From DASYYE01 sp035946955 (GTDB taxonomy: Bacteria; Actinomycetota; Actinomycetes; Streptosporangiales; Streptosporangiaceae): a stretch of DNA of 29,065 nt. Both the position numbers and the translations under genes were made by a program. The notes under the pieces are model-generated. The model did no database searches, was not told the origin of the DNA, and saw nothing but the letters and a program-made list of their open reading frames with translations. Below, piece by piece: positions 8,031 through 15,202 of this stretch (position 1 is the stretch's first letter; every line of letters begins with the position of its first letter). The stretch covers positions 1 to 29,065 of the forward strand of contig DASYYE010000440.1 in the NCBI GenBank assembly GCA_035946955.1. The letters are read 5' to 3'.

Positions 8031-8603
8031 ATGGAGTTCCAGGATGTTGTCCGGCGGCGCCGGATGGTGCGGCATCTCCGGGCTGACCCGGTCCCGCAGC
8101 ACAGTATCGACCGGATCTTGGCCAACTCGGTCCGTGGCCCGTCGGCCGGGTTCTCCCAGGGCCAGGCGTTCCTGGTGCTCACCGGGGAAGACCTGCCACG
8201 GTTTTGGGCTGTTGCCGGCGAGGCGGTCATCGACAGCGTGCACGACGCGCCTGTGGTAGTGGTCCCGTTCTCGTGCAAACGTATCTACCTGGACAGGTAT
8301 GCGAGTCCGGACAAGGGGTGGACCGACCGGGACGAGAGCCGCTGGCCGGTGCCGTTTTGGCACATCGACACCGGCATGGCCGCTCTGCTGATCCTGCAGA
8401 CCGCGGTAGACGAGGGGCTTGGGGCCTGTTACTTCGGCATTCCGCCCGAGGCTGTCCCCCCCTTCCGCGTCACCTTCGGCGTCCCGGACGACCACGAGCC
8501 GATCGGTGCCATCGCCATCGGATACGACGCCGAGACATCCAAGCAAGACGCCAGTCCCTACCGCAGGCCACTCAGCGAGATGATCCACCACGGTAACTGG
8601 TAA
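8031..8603 (+). CDS. Nitroreductase-family FMN-dependent oxidoreductase
   Basis: 190 residues from the ATG at 8031 (MEFQDVVRRRRMVRHLRADP), the usual family start. The N-terminal RRRRMVR holds the FMN-phosphate-binding arginines; SVRGPSAGFSQGQAFLVLTG is the second FMN contact. DTGMAALLILQTAVDEGLGA then CYFGIP is the dimer-interface helix and flavin-binding turn, and DDHEPIGAIAIGYDAE is the C-terminal strand. These enzymes reduce nitro groups, quinones or enones with NAD(P)H or F420H2; the substrate cannot be told. Its position after fadE27 suggests but does not prove a link to sterol breakdown. The family is firm, the role open. Confidence 0.8.
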   Translation: MEFQDVVRRRRMVRHLRADPVPQHSIDRILANSVRGPSAGFSQGQAFLVLTGEDLPRFWAVAGEAVIDSVHDAPVVVVPFSCKRIYLDRYASPDKGWTDRDESRWPVPFWHIDTGMAALLILQTAVDEGLGACYFGIPPEAVPPFRVTFGVPDDHEPIGAIAIGYDAETSKQDASPYRRPLSEMIHHGNW

Positions 8604-8939
8604 GCAGCGCAAGACGGCTCCTGCACGGCCGCGCGCAGAGCAGCCTCCGCGGAGATGACGTCCGTCTCCTGACGAGGTACGCCATGGACTGGGTCCACCA
8701 GCGCGCGGGAGCCGGCCCCGCGAGTACCTACCGGGTCCATGACAGTTTCCTCGGCGGGACCGGGGCAACACAGCTGCTGACCGCCGGTCACGGATGGCGT
8801 AAACACTGGGGGCGTCAAATTCGCTGGCCATCGAGCGAATGCGGGACCGGCGGGCGGACCAGCCATGGGTCTTGCCGGGGATGGGCGGCCGGTCGTCGCT
8901 GGCGGGTGTCGGCGTGGCTGGGTTGGTGTGGGTGGCTGG
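8604..8939. other. Intergenic region with a hairpin, no gene recognised
   Basis: About 336 nt between two convergent genes. Open frames exist on both strands but show no family resemblance, and all look like GC-driven shadows. The only structure seen is the inverted repeat ATTCGCT (8819-8825) and AGCGAAT (8834-8840) with an 8-nt loop, a candidate bidirectional terminator. Confidence 0.5.
8819..8840. terminator. Candidate bidirectional hairpin terminator
   Basis: Seven-bp perfect arms ATTCGCT and AGCGAAT separated by 8 nt, located between the convergent nitroreductase and amino-acid enzyme genes. No T-tract. Confidence 0.4.
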
Positions 8940-10040
8940 TCAGCGGTTGGCGGCGCGGGCGGTGACGGGCCAGCGGTCCACGACGCGGCCCTGGTCGGCC
9001 ACGACCAGCCCGGGGACGAGGTTGACGGCGGTGCACACATGGTTGGGCACCACCGCGACCACCTCGCCGAGCGCCGGGCAGTCGCCGTCAACGGCGGCCA
9101 CGGCGTGGTGCTCCCATAGACCGGTGATGCGGGCGGCCGGCCAGTCTGCGAGCCGGCCGTAGCCGCTGGCCCAGGCCGGGCGGTCCGGCCCGAGCACCTT
9201 CGACCCGGCGTCGAGCACGACCCGCCCGGGGGCGGGGCGGCTGACCACGGTCGCGGCCACCATCAGCGCTACCTCCTCCATCGAGCAGGTTCCCAGCTCC
9301 ACCTGCTGGGCGTCGTTGAGCGCATAGACGCCAGGGCGCAGCTCGGTCAGGGCCCCGGGCCGGGCCAGGCGGGCACTGGGGGTGGAGCCGCCGCTTCGCT
9401 CCACCTCCCCGAACCCGGCGGCGGCCAGCCCCGCGGCTGCCTCAGCCAGGGCGGCCGCTTCATCGGCTGCGGCCTGCGCCGCGGCACCCGGCCGGTAGCT
9501 GTGACCGGGGAAGGTAAACACCCCGGCCACCTCCAGCCCAGCCGCCTGCGCCGCCCGGGCAACGTGGCCAGCATCACCCGGGGCCACCCCGCTGCGGCCC
9601 AGACCACACTCGACCTCCACCATCACCCGCACACGCCCGGCCAGCGGTGCCAGCCGCCCGGCTGCCGCGACCGAATCGGTACCCACGCTGACCCGCGCCC
9701 GCCCGGCCAGCTCCCCCAGCCGGGCAACCAAGTCCGCGGCGGGCCACAGCGGGTAGGCGATGAACACGTCCTCCACCCACGGTCCCACCTGCCCAGCGCC
9801 CCCGCGGCCGGCCAGCAGCTCCGCCTCACCAACGGTGGCGACACTCAGCCCCCGCGCGCCCAGGGCCAGCTGCCACCGGGCGATCTGCGGGCACTTGTGC
9901 GTCTTGGCATGCGGCCGCAGCGTCACCCCATTCCCTGCCGCGAACGCCGCCATGCCCGCCAGATTGCGCTCCAGCCGGTCCGCGAACACCAGCGTCACCG
10001 GAGTAGCCAACCCACCCGGCACCAGACCACCGATCCCCAT
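8940..10040 (-). CDS. D-threonine aldolase / D-serine dehydratase-like PLP enzyme
   Basis: 366 residues, ATG at 10040. The fold is the alanine-racemase-type TIM barrel (fold III) plus a DSD1-type metal-binding C-terminal domain. Lys46 in LRPHAKTHKCPQIARWQL is the PLP lysine. GLSVATVGEAELLAG, VEVECGLGRSGV and GSTPSA (phosphate-binding turn) follow in family order. His334 and Cys336 in VPNHVCTAVNL are the usual zinc ligands. Such enzymes cleave D-threonine or other D-3-hydroxy amino acids, or dehydrate D-serine; which one cannot be decided. It stands alone, transcribed towards the nitroreductase. All key residues are intact. Confidence 0.85.
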   Translation of the reverse strand: MGIGGLVPGGLATPVTLVFADRLERNLAGMAAFAAGNGVTLRPHAKTHKCPQIARWQLALGARGLSVATVGEAELLAGRGGAGQVGPWVEDVFIAYPLWPAADLVARLGELAGRARVSVGTDSVAAAGRLAPLAGRVRVMVEVECGLGRSGVAPGDAGHVARAAQAAGLEVAGVFTFPGHSYRPGAAAQAAADEAAALAEAAAGLAAAGFGEVERSGGSTPSARLARPGALTELRPGVYALNDAQQVELGTCSMEEVALMVAATVVSRPAPGRVVLDAGSKVLGPDRPAWASGYGRLADWPAARITGLWEHHAVAAVDGDCPALGEVVAVVPNHVCTAVNLVPGLVVADQGRVVDRWPVTARAANR

Positions 10041-10248
10041 GACCCCATCATCACCCCCAGACGACGACCCGAGGACGCTGCCGGCGCAGCACTTGCCGAC
10101 CCTGTTCCAGGGTTCAGGGGTCTCGCAGCCGGGTTACCAGTTCCACCGTGAGTTCAGCGAGACTGAAGGGTGCTCGTCGGGAACCCGAGGCTTTCCGGGA
10201 GTCGGTCGGCGGGAGCCGGCGTAGGTTCCCCAGTGGGGACGTGCCGAT

Positions 10249-10476
10249 TTAGACGTGATGGCTGGCACGGGTGTTAGCGATCTTGTCAAGATCCATTCGG
10301 CCACACTCAACAGCGCAAGCGGTCCCCACCCACGGCGACATGTCGGTGGTGCCGTCACCCTTGGTACAGGTGACCTTCGCCTCGGTCCAGGCCGCCGTGA
10401 CGGTGCTGAACGTGCCGCCGCTGACCACGTAGCCGGACCAGTTGATGGAGTAGCAGAGGTCATGGCTGGGGCACAC
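10249..10476 (-). pseudogene. Remnant of a peptidase G1 (eqolisin, former A4) family protein
   Basis: The minus-strand translation contains SINWSGYVVSGGTFSTVTAA followed by WT, then a cysteine segment and DMSPWVG. This resembles the start of the mature domain of secreted glutamic peptidases (typically 'NWSGYxVxGxTFTxVxAxWTVPxVxC ... WVGLDG'). After WVG the similarity stops: the expected DG..VEQ with the catalytic Gln and everything beyond is absent, and no signal peptide precedes it. About 60 residues of a roughly 200-residue domain remain. Downstream in the same frame is the inverted repeat GATCTTgacAAGATC, possibly from the element that cut the gene. Fragment of a lost gene; family call moderate. 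Confidence 0.5.
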
Positions 10477-10732
10477 AACCGTGCACGGGATCGGGCACCC
10501 GGTGTGCTTCGCCGTGGGCCCGGTTGTGGGTGAGCGTGTCGTTGGCGACGCGCGGTCAGGACTGATATGCGCGGGTTGGTTACCGCAGGACGGTGTTTCG
10601 GCTGGAGCGGTTGTTCGCGTGTCTAACAGCGGGCGTCGGCCCTGGCGGGGTTGTGCTCATAGTGCGCTCGCGGGTGTGCTCCACGCGCTGCCACCCGGCC
10701 TGGCCGTCAGCGAAGCAGTCTGGGGGGCTGAG
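10477..10732. other. Region between peptidase remnant and IS110 transposase, no gene recognised
   Basis: No ORF with family resemblance. It should contain one terminus of the IS110-family element, since that family has short noncoding flanks and usually no long terminal inverted repeats. No boundary could be set by eye. Confidence 0.35.
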
Positions 10733-11834
10733 CTAGCTGGCGGTGTCGTCGAGGACGGCCAGTGACCAGCACCAGCCGGCCAGTTCGCGGGCGGTCGCGG
10801 CGTTGGCGGTGGTGGGCTGTTTCTTGCGTGCGATGAACCTGAGCCACCGATCGTGCAGCCGCCGGTTGCCGTGGTCGCCGCGGGCGCGTGCGGCGGCGGG
10901 CGCGAGGTCGCACCGGTCCTGGAGGGTCTTGCTGATGGGGTAGCGGGTGCGGTGGTGCCTGGCGGCCTCGATGAGCAGCCGCCGGACGTGGCCGTTGCCG
11001 GTCTTGGTGATCGGTCCCTGTGCCCGCGAAGTGCCGGAGGAGTGCTCGCTGGGGACCAGCCCGGTGAACGCGCCGATGCTGGCGCCGGTGAACCGGGTCC
11101 AGTCGCCGATCTCGACCGCGAGCGCGAGCCCGGTCAGGGTGGCGATCCCGCGCAGGCAGCACAGCCTGCGCACCAGCGGGGTGAACTCCGACGCGGCGGC
11201 GGTCCGCTCGATTTCGGCATCCAGCCGGTCCCGGCGGCCGGTCACCGCGAGCACCGCGTCGTAGTCAGCGTCGAAGGCGGACCGGGTCGGCTGCACCGCC
11301 AACTGGCCGAACGCGTCATGACGTAGCCACTGGTCGTGTCTGCCGGTCCAGGCAGCACCCCCGTAATAGACGATCCCGTGCCGCAGGAGCAGCTTCGACA
11401 GCCGGTGCCGGGCGCGCATCAGGTCGGCCCGGCAGTCCTCGCGGGCCCGGACCAGGTCCCGGGCCGCTTCCTGGTCAGCGGTCGGGACCGACACCGGCGT
11501 GACCTCGTCCAGCCGCAGCAGCCGCGCCAGGAGCAAGGCGTCCCTGGCATCGGTCTTGACCCGGTCACCGGCCGGGCGTGCCAGCTCCGGCCGGGGCAAC
11601 GACCTCACACCGGACCCCGGCCGCCATCAGCGCCCGGCACAGCCCGAACCCAGTCGGGCCGGCCTCATAAGCCACTGCCACCGGGCCGGGCAGAGAACCC
11701 AGCCACGACTTGATGTGGTCATGTGACGGGGTCAGCCTGGCCCGGACCAGCTCGCCCGTCGCGCTGTCGATCGCCGCAGCCGCAACCGGCCGGGCGTGCA
11801 CATCGAGCCCCACACTCCTACGCTCAGTGAACAC
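10733..11834 (-). pseudogene. IS110-family transposase with a frameshift
   Basis: The likely GTG start is at 11834 (VFTERRSVGLDVHARPVAAA). The first frame carries catalytic Asp in SVGLDVHA and Glu in AYEAGPTGFGLCRALMAAG, and reaches VRCEVVAP. At about 11585-11605 the coding frame shifts by one base, and the rest continues as ARPAGDRVKTDARDALLLAR with the other two Asp residues of the DEDD RuvC-like set. The C-terminal transposase domain follows (LRGIATLTGLALAVEIGDW, then PSEHSSG with the Ser region, then KTGNGHVRRLLIEAA). Together this is a full-length IS110 recombinase split in two frames. One single-base indel explains it, so it is a recent pseudogene or a sequencing error; no slippery sequence for programmed frameshifting was obvious. 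Confidence 0.85.
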
Positions 11835-12107
11835 CGGGGCCTCCCACAAGTGCTGGAAAGGCCGGGCAGGCCCTTCCGGCCCGGTAACCCACGACTGTTG
11901 TGGGCAGGCCCCGGGCACGCAACCCAGTGGGCCACCACACCCAGGCGGCCCGCCTCGACCGCCGCCCCTCTCGCCGGTGCGCAGCAGGTGTCAACGTGGA
12001 GCACGCGCAGCGACGCGAGCATGAACGAGGTTGACACCGACCAGCACCGGCGCACCCTCAACCGGCGAGGCGGCCCTTCCCACCTCAGCTCGCGGAGTCA
12101 CCCATAG
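11835..12107 (-). ncRNA. Structured noncoding region upstream of the IS110 transposase, candidate bridge RNA
   Basis: IS110-family elements carry a noncoding RNA (bridge RNA) upstream of the recombinase gene. Here the region before the GTG at 11834 has no plausible gene but several inverted repeats: CCGGGC (11862-11867) with GCCCGG (11879-11884), CCCAC (11888-11892) with GTGGG (11900-11904), and GGTGTCAAC (11987-11995) with GTTGACACC (12030-12038). This is consistent with stem-loops of a bridge RNA. Exact ends and the target- and donor-binding loops cannot be assigned by eye. Confidence 0.4.
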
Positions 12108-12393
12108 CGTCTAACGTGGCGCTGAGCGCTACCGCCGGGAACTGGCCGCCTACCAGCGATGGGTGCCAGCTCTCGGCGATCGGGCGCCACAGCTGCGGGC
12201 ATTCGATGGCGGAGCGCACCTGCCGCACGTGTATCCCTGAAAACAGGGATACGAGATCCTGATGTTGCTCAGAGGGGTTGGACCAGGTCCGGAGTTCTCC
12301 GCTGGTGAGGCCGCTTTAGCCTTCGGCCAGGGAGCGGCGGCTACTGCGCCAGCGGCCTGCGGCGGGCATATCAGGATTTGAACCGTAACTTCC
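12108..12393. other. Intergenic region with one strong short hairpin, no gene recognised
   Basis: No ORF with family resemblance. It contains the perfect hairpin at 12231-12252 and a weaker GCCGCT/AGCGGC repeat around 12316-12346. Confidence 0.4.
12231..12252. terminator. Perfect 9-bp hairpin with AAAA loop
   Basis: GTATCCCTG (12231-12239), loop AAAA (12240-12243), CAGGGATAC (12244-12252). It lies between the minus-strand low-GC gene and the IS110 upstream region. A terminator for the minus-strand gene is the simplest reading; an attenuator or recombination site is possible. Confidence 0.4.
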
Positions 12394-13032
12394 TCAGGGT
12401 GGTTCGTTGTCTAGCGTGGCCAGGGTGTTTTTCCAGCTAAGACTATTCACGAGGTCGCTAGGGCCGATCGCGATGATCGGCGAGCCATCTCTGCGAAGGA
12501 CGGTGATCGGCAGCCCGGCCTGTTCGGTCGAGGATCTCCATGCCACAATCACGTAGCCATGGTCCGGGATCTTTATGATCCGCTCGCCTGCCTGCAGTGC
12601 GTCAGCTTCCGTAGCGAAACGGAATCCCACGCAGCTTACCCAGCCCGCGTCGCCGGGCCAGTGACTCTGCCCCTCCTTTGCAACCTGCTCCCTGCCTGGT
12701 CGGCTACGGCTAGAGCCGCTAGTCAATACCTCGACCGCCTTCGTTGGCGTGCTGCCAGCGAGTGGCCTGCCGGTAAGCGGGAGTGGTTCTTGTTCAGGGC
12801 TGCCGCTCCAGCCAAGGCAACGCCAAGTACCGATTCGCTCGAACTGGACCGCGTACTGCATCTGCCGCCCAGATCCCGCCCGCGCCAGCCATACCGCTGC
12901 GGCATCACCGTCCTCATCAACATCACTAGCTAGCACGGAGAAGCCGGCGCGGCGTTGAGAAAAGGTTAGCTGACCCCCCAGCAGGATGCGACGGCCAATC
13001 ATGCATGGATCGTGGCGGAGTGAGTTCCTCAT
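12394..13032 (-). CDS. Hypothetical protein, low-GC, unknown function
   Basis: 212 residues if the ATG at 13032 is used; the frame is open to an ATG at 13200, which would overlap the preceding gene by 74 nt, and neither start has a clear ribosome binding site. No signal peptide or membrane span. A recognisable piece is FSVLASDVDEDGDAAAVWLA, whose acidic VDxDGDxA motif also occurs near the C-terminus of the upstream secreted protein. The C-terminal half has alternating strand-like segments (YVIVAWRSS, LPITVLRR, IIAIGPSDLV). Codon use and base composition are clearly less GC-rich than the neighbours, suggesting transfer. The gene could be the cytoplasmic partner of the secreted product, but no family is recognised. 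Confidence 0.5.
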   Translation of the reverse strand: MRNSLRHDPCMIGRRILLGGQLTFSQRRAGFSVLASDVDEDGDAAAVWLARAGSGRQMQYAVQFERIGTWRCLGWSGSPEQEPLPLTGRPLAGSTPTKAVEVLTSGSSRSRPGREQVAKEGQSHWPGDAGWVSCVGFRFATEADALQAGERIIKIPDHGYVIVAWRSSTEQAGLPITVLRRDGSPIIAIGPSDLVNSLSWKNTLATLDNEPP

Positions 13033-13126
13033 GACAGTAATGTTACTCAGCGGCAGTGTCCCGGCCAGCGCACCCGGATGATCCAAGAGTGTGCTAGCCG
13101 GAACACCGAGACAGTCGCGTACCCTG

Positions 13127-13708
13127 CTATGCGGCGCAGAGTCGTTTGAGTTGATAGGCCTTCCCTGCGCCAGACCACTGGGCTGTATCACCGTCGGCAT
13201 CTACCGCTGAAAATATCCCGTAAGTGCGGTATGAGTGAAGGAGTGCCGACGCGCTGCAGGGATCCGTTTTGATAGAAGCGTCGGCTCCTTGGCCGCAGCC
13301 GTTTTTTGTTGGGCCGTTGCCGTCGGGAACCCATACTCCCAGGTCATTTATGGTCTGCAGTTGTGCTATCTGGGAGCACACCGCTGCCGGGATGGGTGCG
13401 CAGCCGTCCACGTATGCGTACCCTTGGATGTATCCCGGGTAACTCGTCGACCACCTGAATACGACTGTGCCGGTACACTGTTCCAGCTTCTTCTTTCCGT
13501 CAAGGCGAACACTGAACGTATGCCTGATTTTGTATGCAATGGTTGGCTTGTTGGCAGGCTTCTTCGGCGGCGAGGACATGCTCGTGCTTCCCAGGTGGCG
13601 TTGCTGTGTGGGGGCAGCTGCCGCGGAGGCAGGCCCGGGAAGGGTGAGTATAGCGGCTGCCGCGACCATGGCTGCTGCCGCGGCGCAAGTGGTAATTAAG
13701 GCGCGCAA
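13127..13708 (-). CDS. Secreted cysteine-rich protein of unknown function, low-GC
   Basis: 193 residues from a TTG at 13708. This start is chosen because AAGGAG (13720-13715) lies 6 nt upstream and because it gives a clean signal peptide (RALITTCAAAAAMVAAAAIL, cleavage near ASA-AAAP). The upstream ATG at 13753 would put 15 polar residues in front. The mature part of about 160 residues has a Lys/Pro-rich linker, then a domain with six cysteines (in EQC, DGC, AVC, NGC, DPC and RLC), compatible with three disulfides. It ends in FSAVDADGDTAQWSGAGKAY. The base composition is lower in GC than the surroundings. The next gene downstream on the same strand shares the acidic motif. No enzyme or toxin family is recognised. 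Confidence 0.6.
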   Translation of the reverse strand: MRALITTCAAAAAMVAAAAILTLPGPASAAAAPTQQRHLGSTSMSSPPKKPANKPTIAYKIRHTFSVRLDGKKKLEQCTGTVVFRWSTSYPGYIQGYAYVDGCAPIPAAVCSQIAQLQTINDLGVWVPDGNGPTKNGCGQGADASIKTDPCSASALLHSYRTYGIFSAVDADGDTAQWSGAGKAYQLKRLCAA

Positions 13709-13987
13709 AGTCTTCTCCTTTGCCTTTGGTGAGCCCACCCAAGGGTTCCCCATGGATGGGGTCTCACAGTCGTATTCGGATTGCCGGGGCAGCCCCGCAA
13801 GAGGGGTTCGCGGGGACAATGATTGCCTTGCGGAGTGGTTCTTGTAAATCCCTAAAAATGGGGATGTGGGAGGTTGCGGATGGTGTTACCGTCCATGGCG
13901 GAGACCACAGCGGAAAGACGGGGAGACCAGCGTGGGAAGTAGGCCCGGGACCGTGTCCATGGCGAGCTGACACCACGTCAGGCCGAG

Positions 13988-14479
13988 GTGCTGGCACTGG
14001 CCGCGGCCGGGATGACGGCCGTCCGGGTGGCTCACCGGCTGGGTATCGCGGAGTCCACGGCCGAAGACCATTTACAGGCCCTGCGGCGCCGCACGCGGGC
14101 GCGCACCTGCGCCGAAGTGGTCGCACGCGCGTTCGCGGCGGGTGTCCTCCTGCCTGGCTCGTGGCCGCCCCGCTTGTCGGGCCGTCTTAGCGTGCGGCTG
14201 CCCGCACACCGGAACTACCCTGGGCAGTCCCCCTCAAGTGCGTGCCCAGCCTGCACTTGCATGGAAGACGCATACGCCGTCTTAACCGCCGCGAGTTCCC
14301 TGTTGGCCCACATCGCCTGCCATCTCCCCCGTACTGATGGCTGCTCCTCCAATGGCTCGGCTGACCACGGCCACCATGCGGCTGCTGTGCTCGCCTGGGA
14401 GGCTGAGCGGCTGGGCGATGCTGCCGCCCGTCTCGGCGAACTCAGCCGTGGCCATCCAGACAAGGCCGCAGGCTGGTAA
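13988..14479 (+). pseudogene. LuxR-type helix-turn-helix protein, truncated or with unusual start
   Basis: The translation before and after the GTG at 13988 is ELTPRQAEVLALAAAGMTAV then RVAHRLGIAESTAEDHLQAL, the DNA-binding domain of LuxR/NarL regulators. The domain begins upstream of the first possible start: the frame is closed by a TAG at 13940 and has no ATG, GTG or TTG between it and 13988 (a CTG at 13967 begins exactly at LTPRQ). The gene has therefore lost its N-terminus or uses a rare start. After the ~50-residue HTH the frame continues for another 110 residues with no resemblance to anything and may be partly non-genuine. Probably a remnant. Confidence 0.5.
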
Positions 14480-14817
14480 CCGGCAGGCCTGACCCTGCCT
14501 CGGCCCGGGTGACCGGCCAGCGGGTTATCACTCGGATCAGAGTGGCTGAGGGTTTTTCATCGCAGCTGCGGGCGGTCTCGCGGACCCGCTGACTGTTGTG
14601 TGGTCTTGCCCTCAGGCAGGATGGGCGCGAAGACGGTAGGTACCGTAACGATGCGCACACCTATAGCCTCGCAGCTGCTGCCCGGGAATTGGGAACCTCG
14701 CCGCTGAGACGATGGTGTACCGGGTTCGATTCGGGTCGCCGCAGTGGCTGGTGCTCGCCCCGGTGGTGGCCCAGGTGCACGTGCCCGCACGTCCCCACCG
14801 GGGCGCACGCCAAGCGG
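14480..14817. other. Region without a recognisable gene
   Basis: An open forward frame from 14596 leads into the DUF6922-like remnant below, but its first ~75 residues resemble nothing. No promoter or repeat stands out. Confidence 0.3.
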
Positions 14818-15057
14818 GTTCCCCCACATCTGTTGCACCTCTTCTGGAACGCGGCACCTGCCCAGCTCGATGTCGCGACCTCGGCGCCGTTCATCGCCCG
14901 GCAGCTCATCACGTCCTTTGATCCCGATGGCCTCGCCTGGGGGACCGCGAACCTGCCCGCAGACGCCTGGGAGCACGCGGCGGCAGCACGCGGCCTTGAG
15001 CCGGCCCGGCGGGCGCTCGCACGCAACCTCGCCCAGCACGCGCTCCATGCCATCTGA
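14818..15057 (+). pseudogene. Antitoxin-like (DUF6922-type) domain, partner of an AbiEii nucleotidyltransferase, 5' end lost
   Basis: The translation VPPHLLHLFWNAAPAQLDVA, then FIARQLI, then LAWGTANLPADAWEHAAAAR and RRALARNLAQHAL, resembles the short proteins (typically 'LPPHLxxLFWDxxPxxLD...') encoded directly upstream of AbiEii/AbiGii nucleotidyltransferase toxins. No start codon precedes the conserved part closely; the nearest in-frame ATG is at 14596. The stop (15055-15057) overlaps the ATG of the following toxin fragment at 15047, the usual coupling for these pairs. The domain itself looks intact, but with the toxin broken it is probably a relic. Confidence 0.5.
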
Positions 15058-15181
15058 CCGCGTCCGGAGAATCCTTCCGCCCGATACGGCGGCGGCGTGG
15101 GACACTATCGCTCTGATCGTGCTGCGGGACGCGTACCTCGGAGGCGGGACAGCCATCGCTGTTCACCTCGCGGTTCTGTGA
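15047..15181 (+). pseudogene. Truncated AbiEii-type nucleotidyltransferase toxin (N-terminal 44 residues)
   Basis: The ATG at 15047 overlaps the end of the antitoxin-like gene. The product RRILPPDTAAAWDTIALIVL then RDAYLGGGTAIAVHL matches the beginning of actinobacterial AbiEii proteins, in which an 'AYLxGGTALAVHLxHRxSxDLDFF' segment holds the nucleotidyltransferase motif. Here the similarity ends right after AVHL, at the point where the catalytic DLDFF should follow, and a TGA at 15179-15181 closes the frame. The rest of the ~200-residue toxin is absent; 21 nt later the sterol-block gene begins. This is the clear break point of a deletion or insertion event. Confidence 0.65.
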
Positions 15182-15202
15182 GGTTGCCGGGCTGGGGCCA
15201 GG

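Noticed and set aside
8558..9091. Minus-strand open frame in the nitroreductase-downstream gap.
   Set aside because: Pro/Arg/Ala-rich shadow overlapping the genes on both sides; no start signal or family motif.
10130..10250. G/C-rich segment with repeated GGGA and CCGG blocks, considered as a structured RNA or group II intron end.
   Set aside because: No intron 5' motif, domain V or reverse transcriptase is present, and no consistent stem pattern could be drawn.
12370..12395. GGTTCAAATCC on the minus strand looks like a tRNA T-arm.
   Set aside because: The flanking bases do not form a T-stem, and no acceptor, D or anticodon arm can be built around it.
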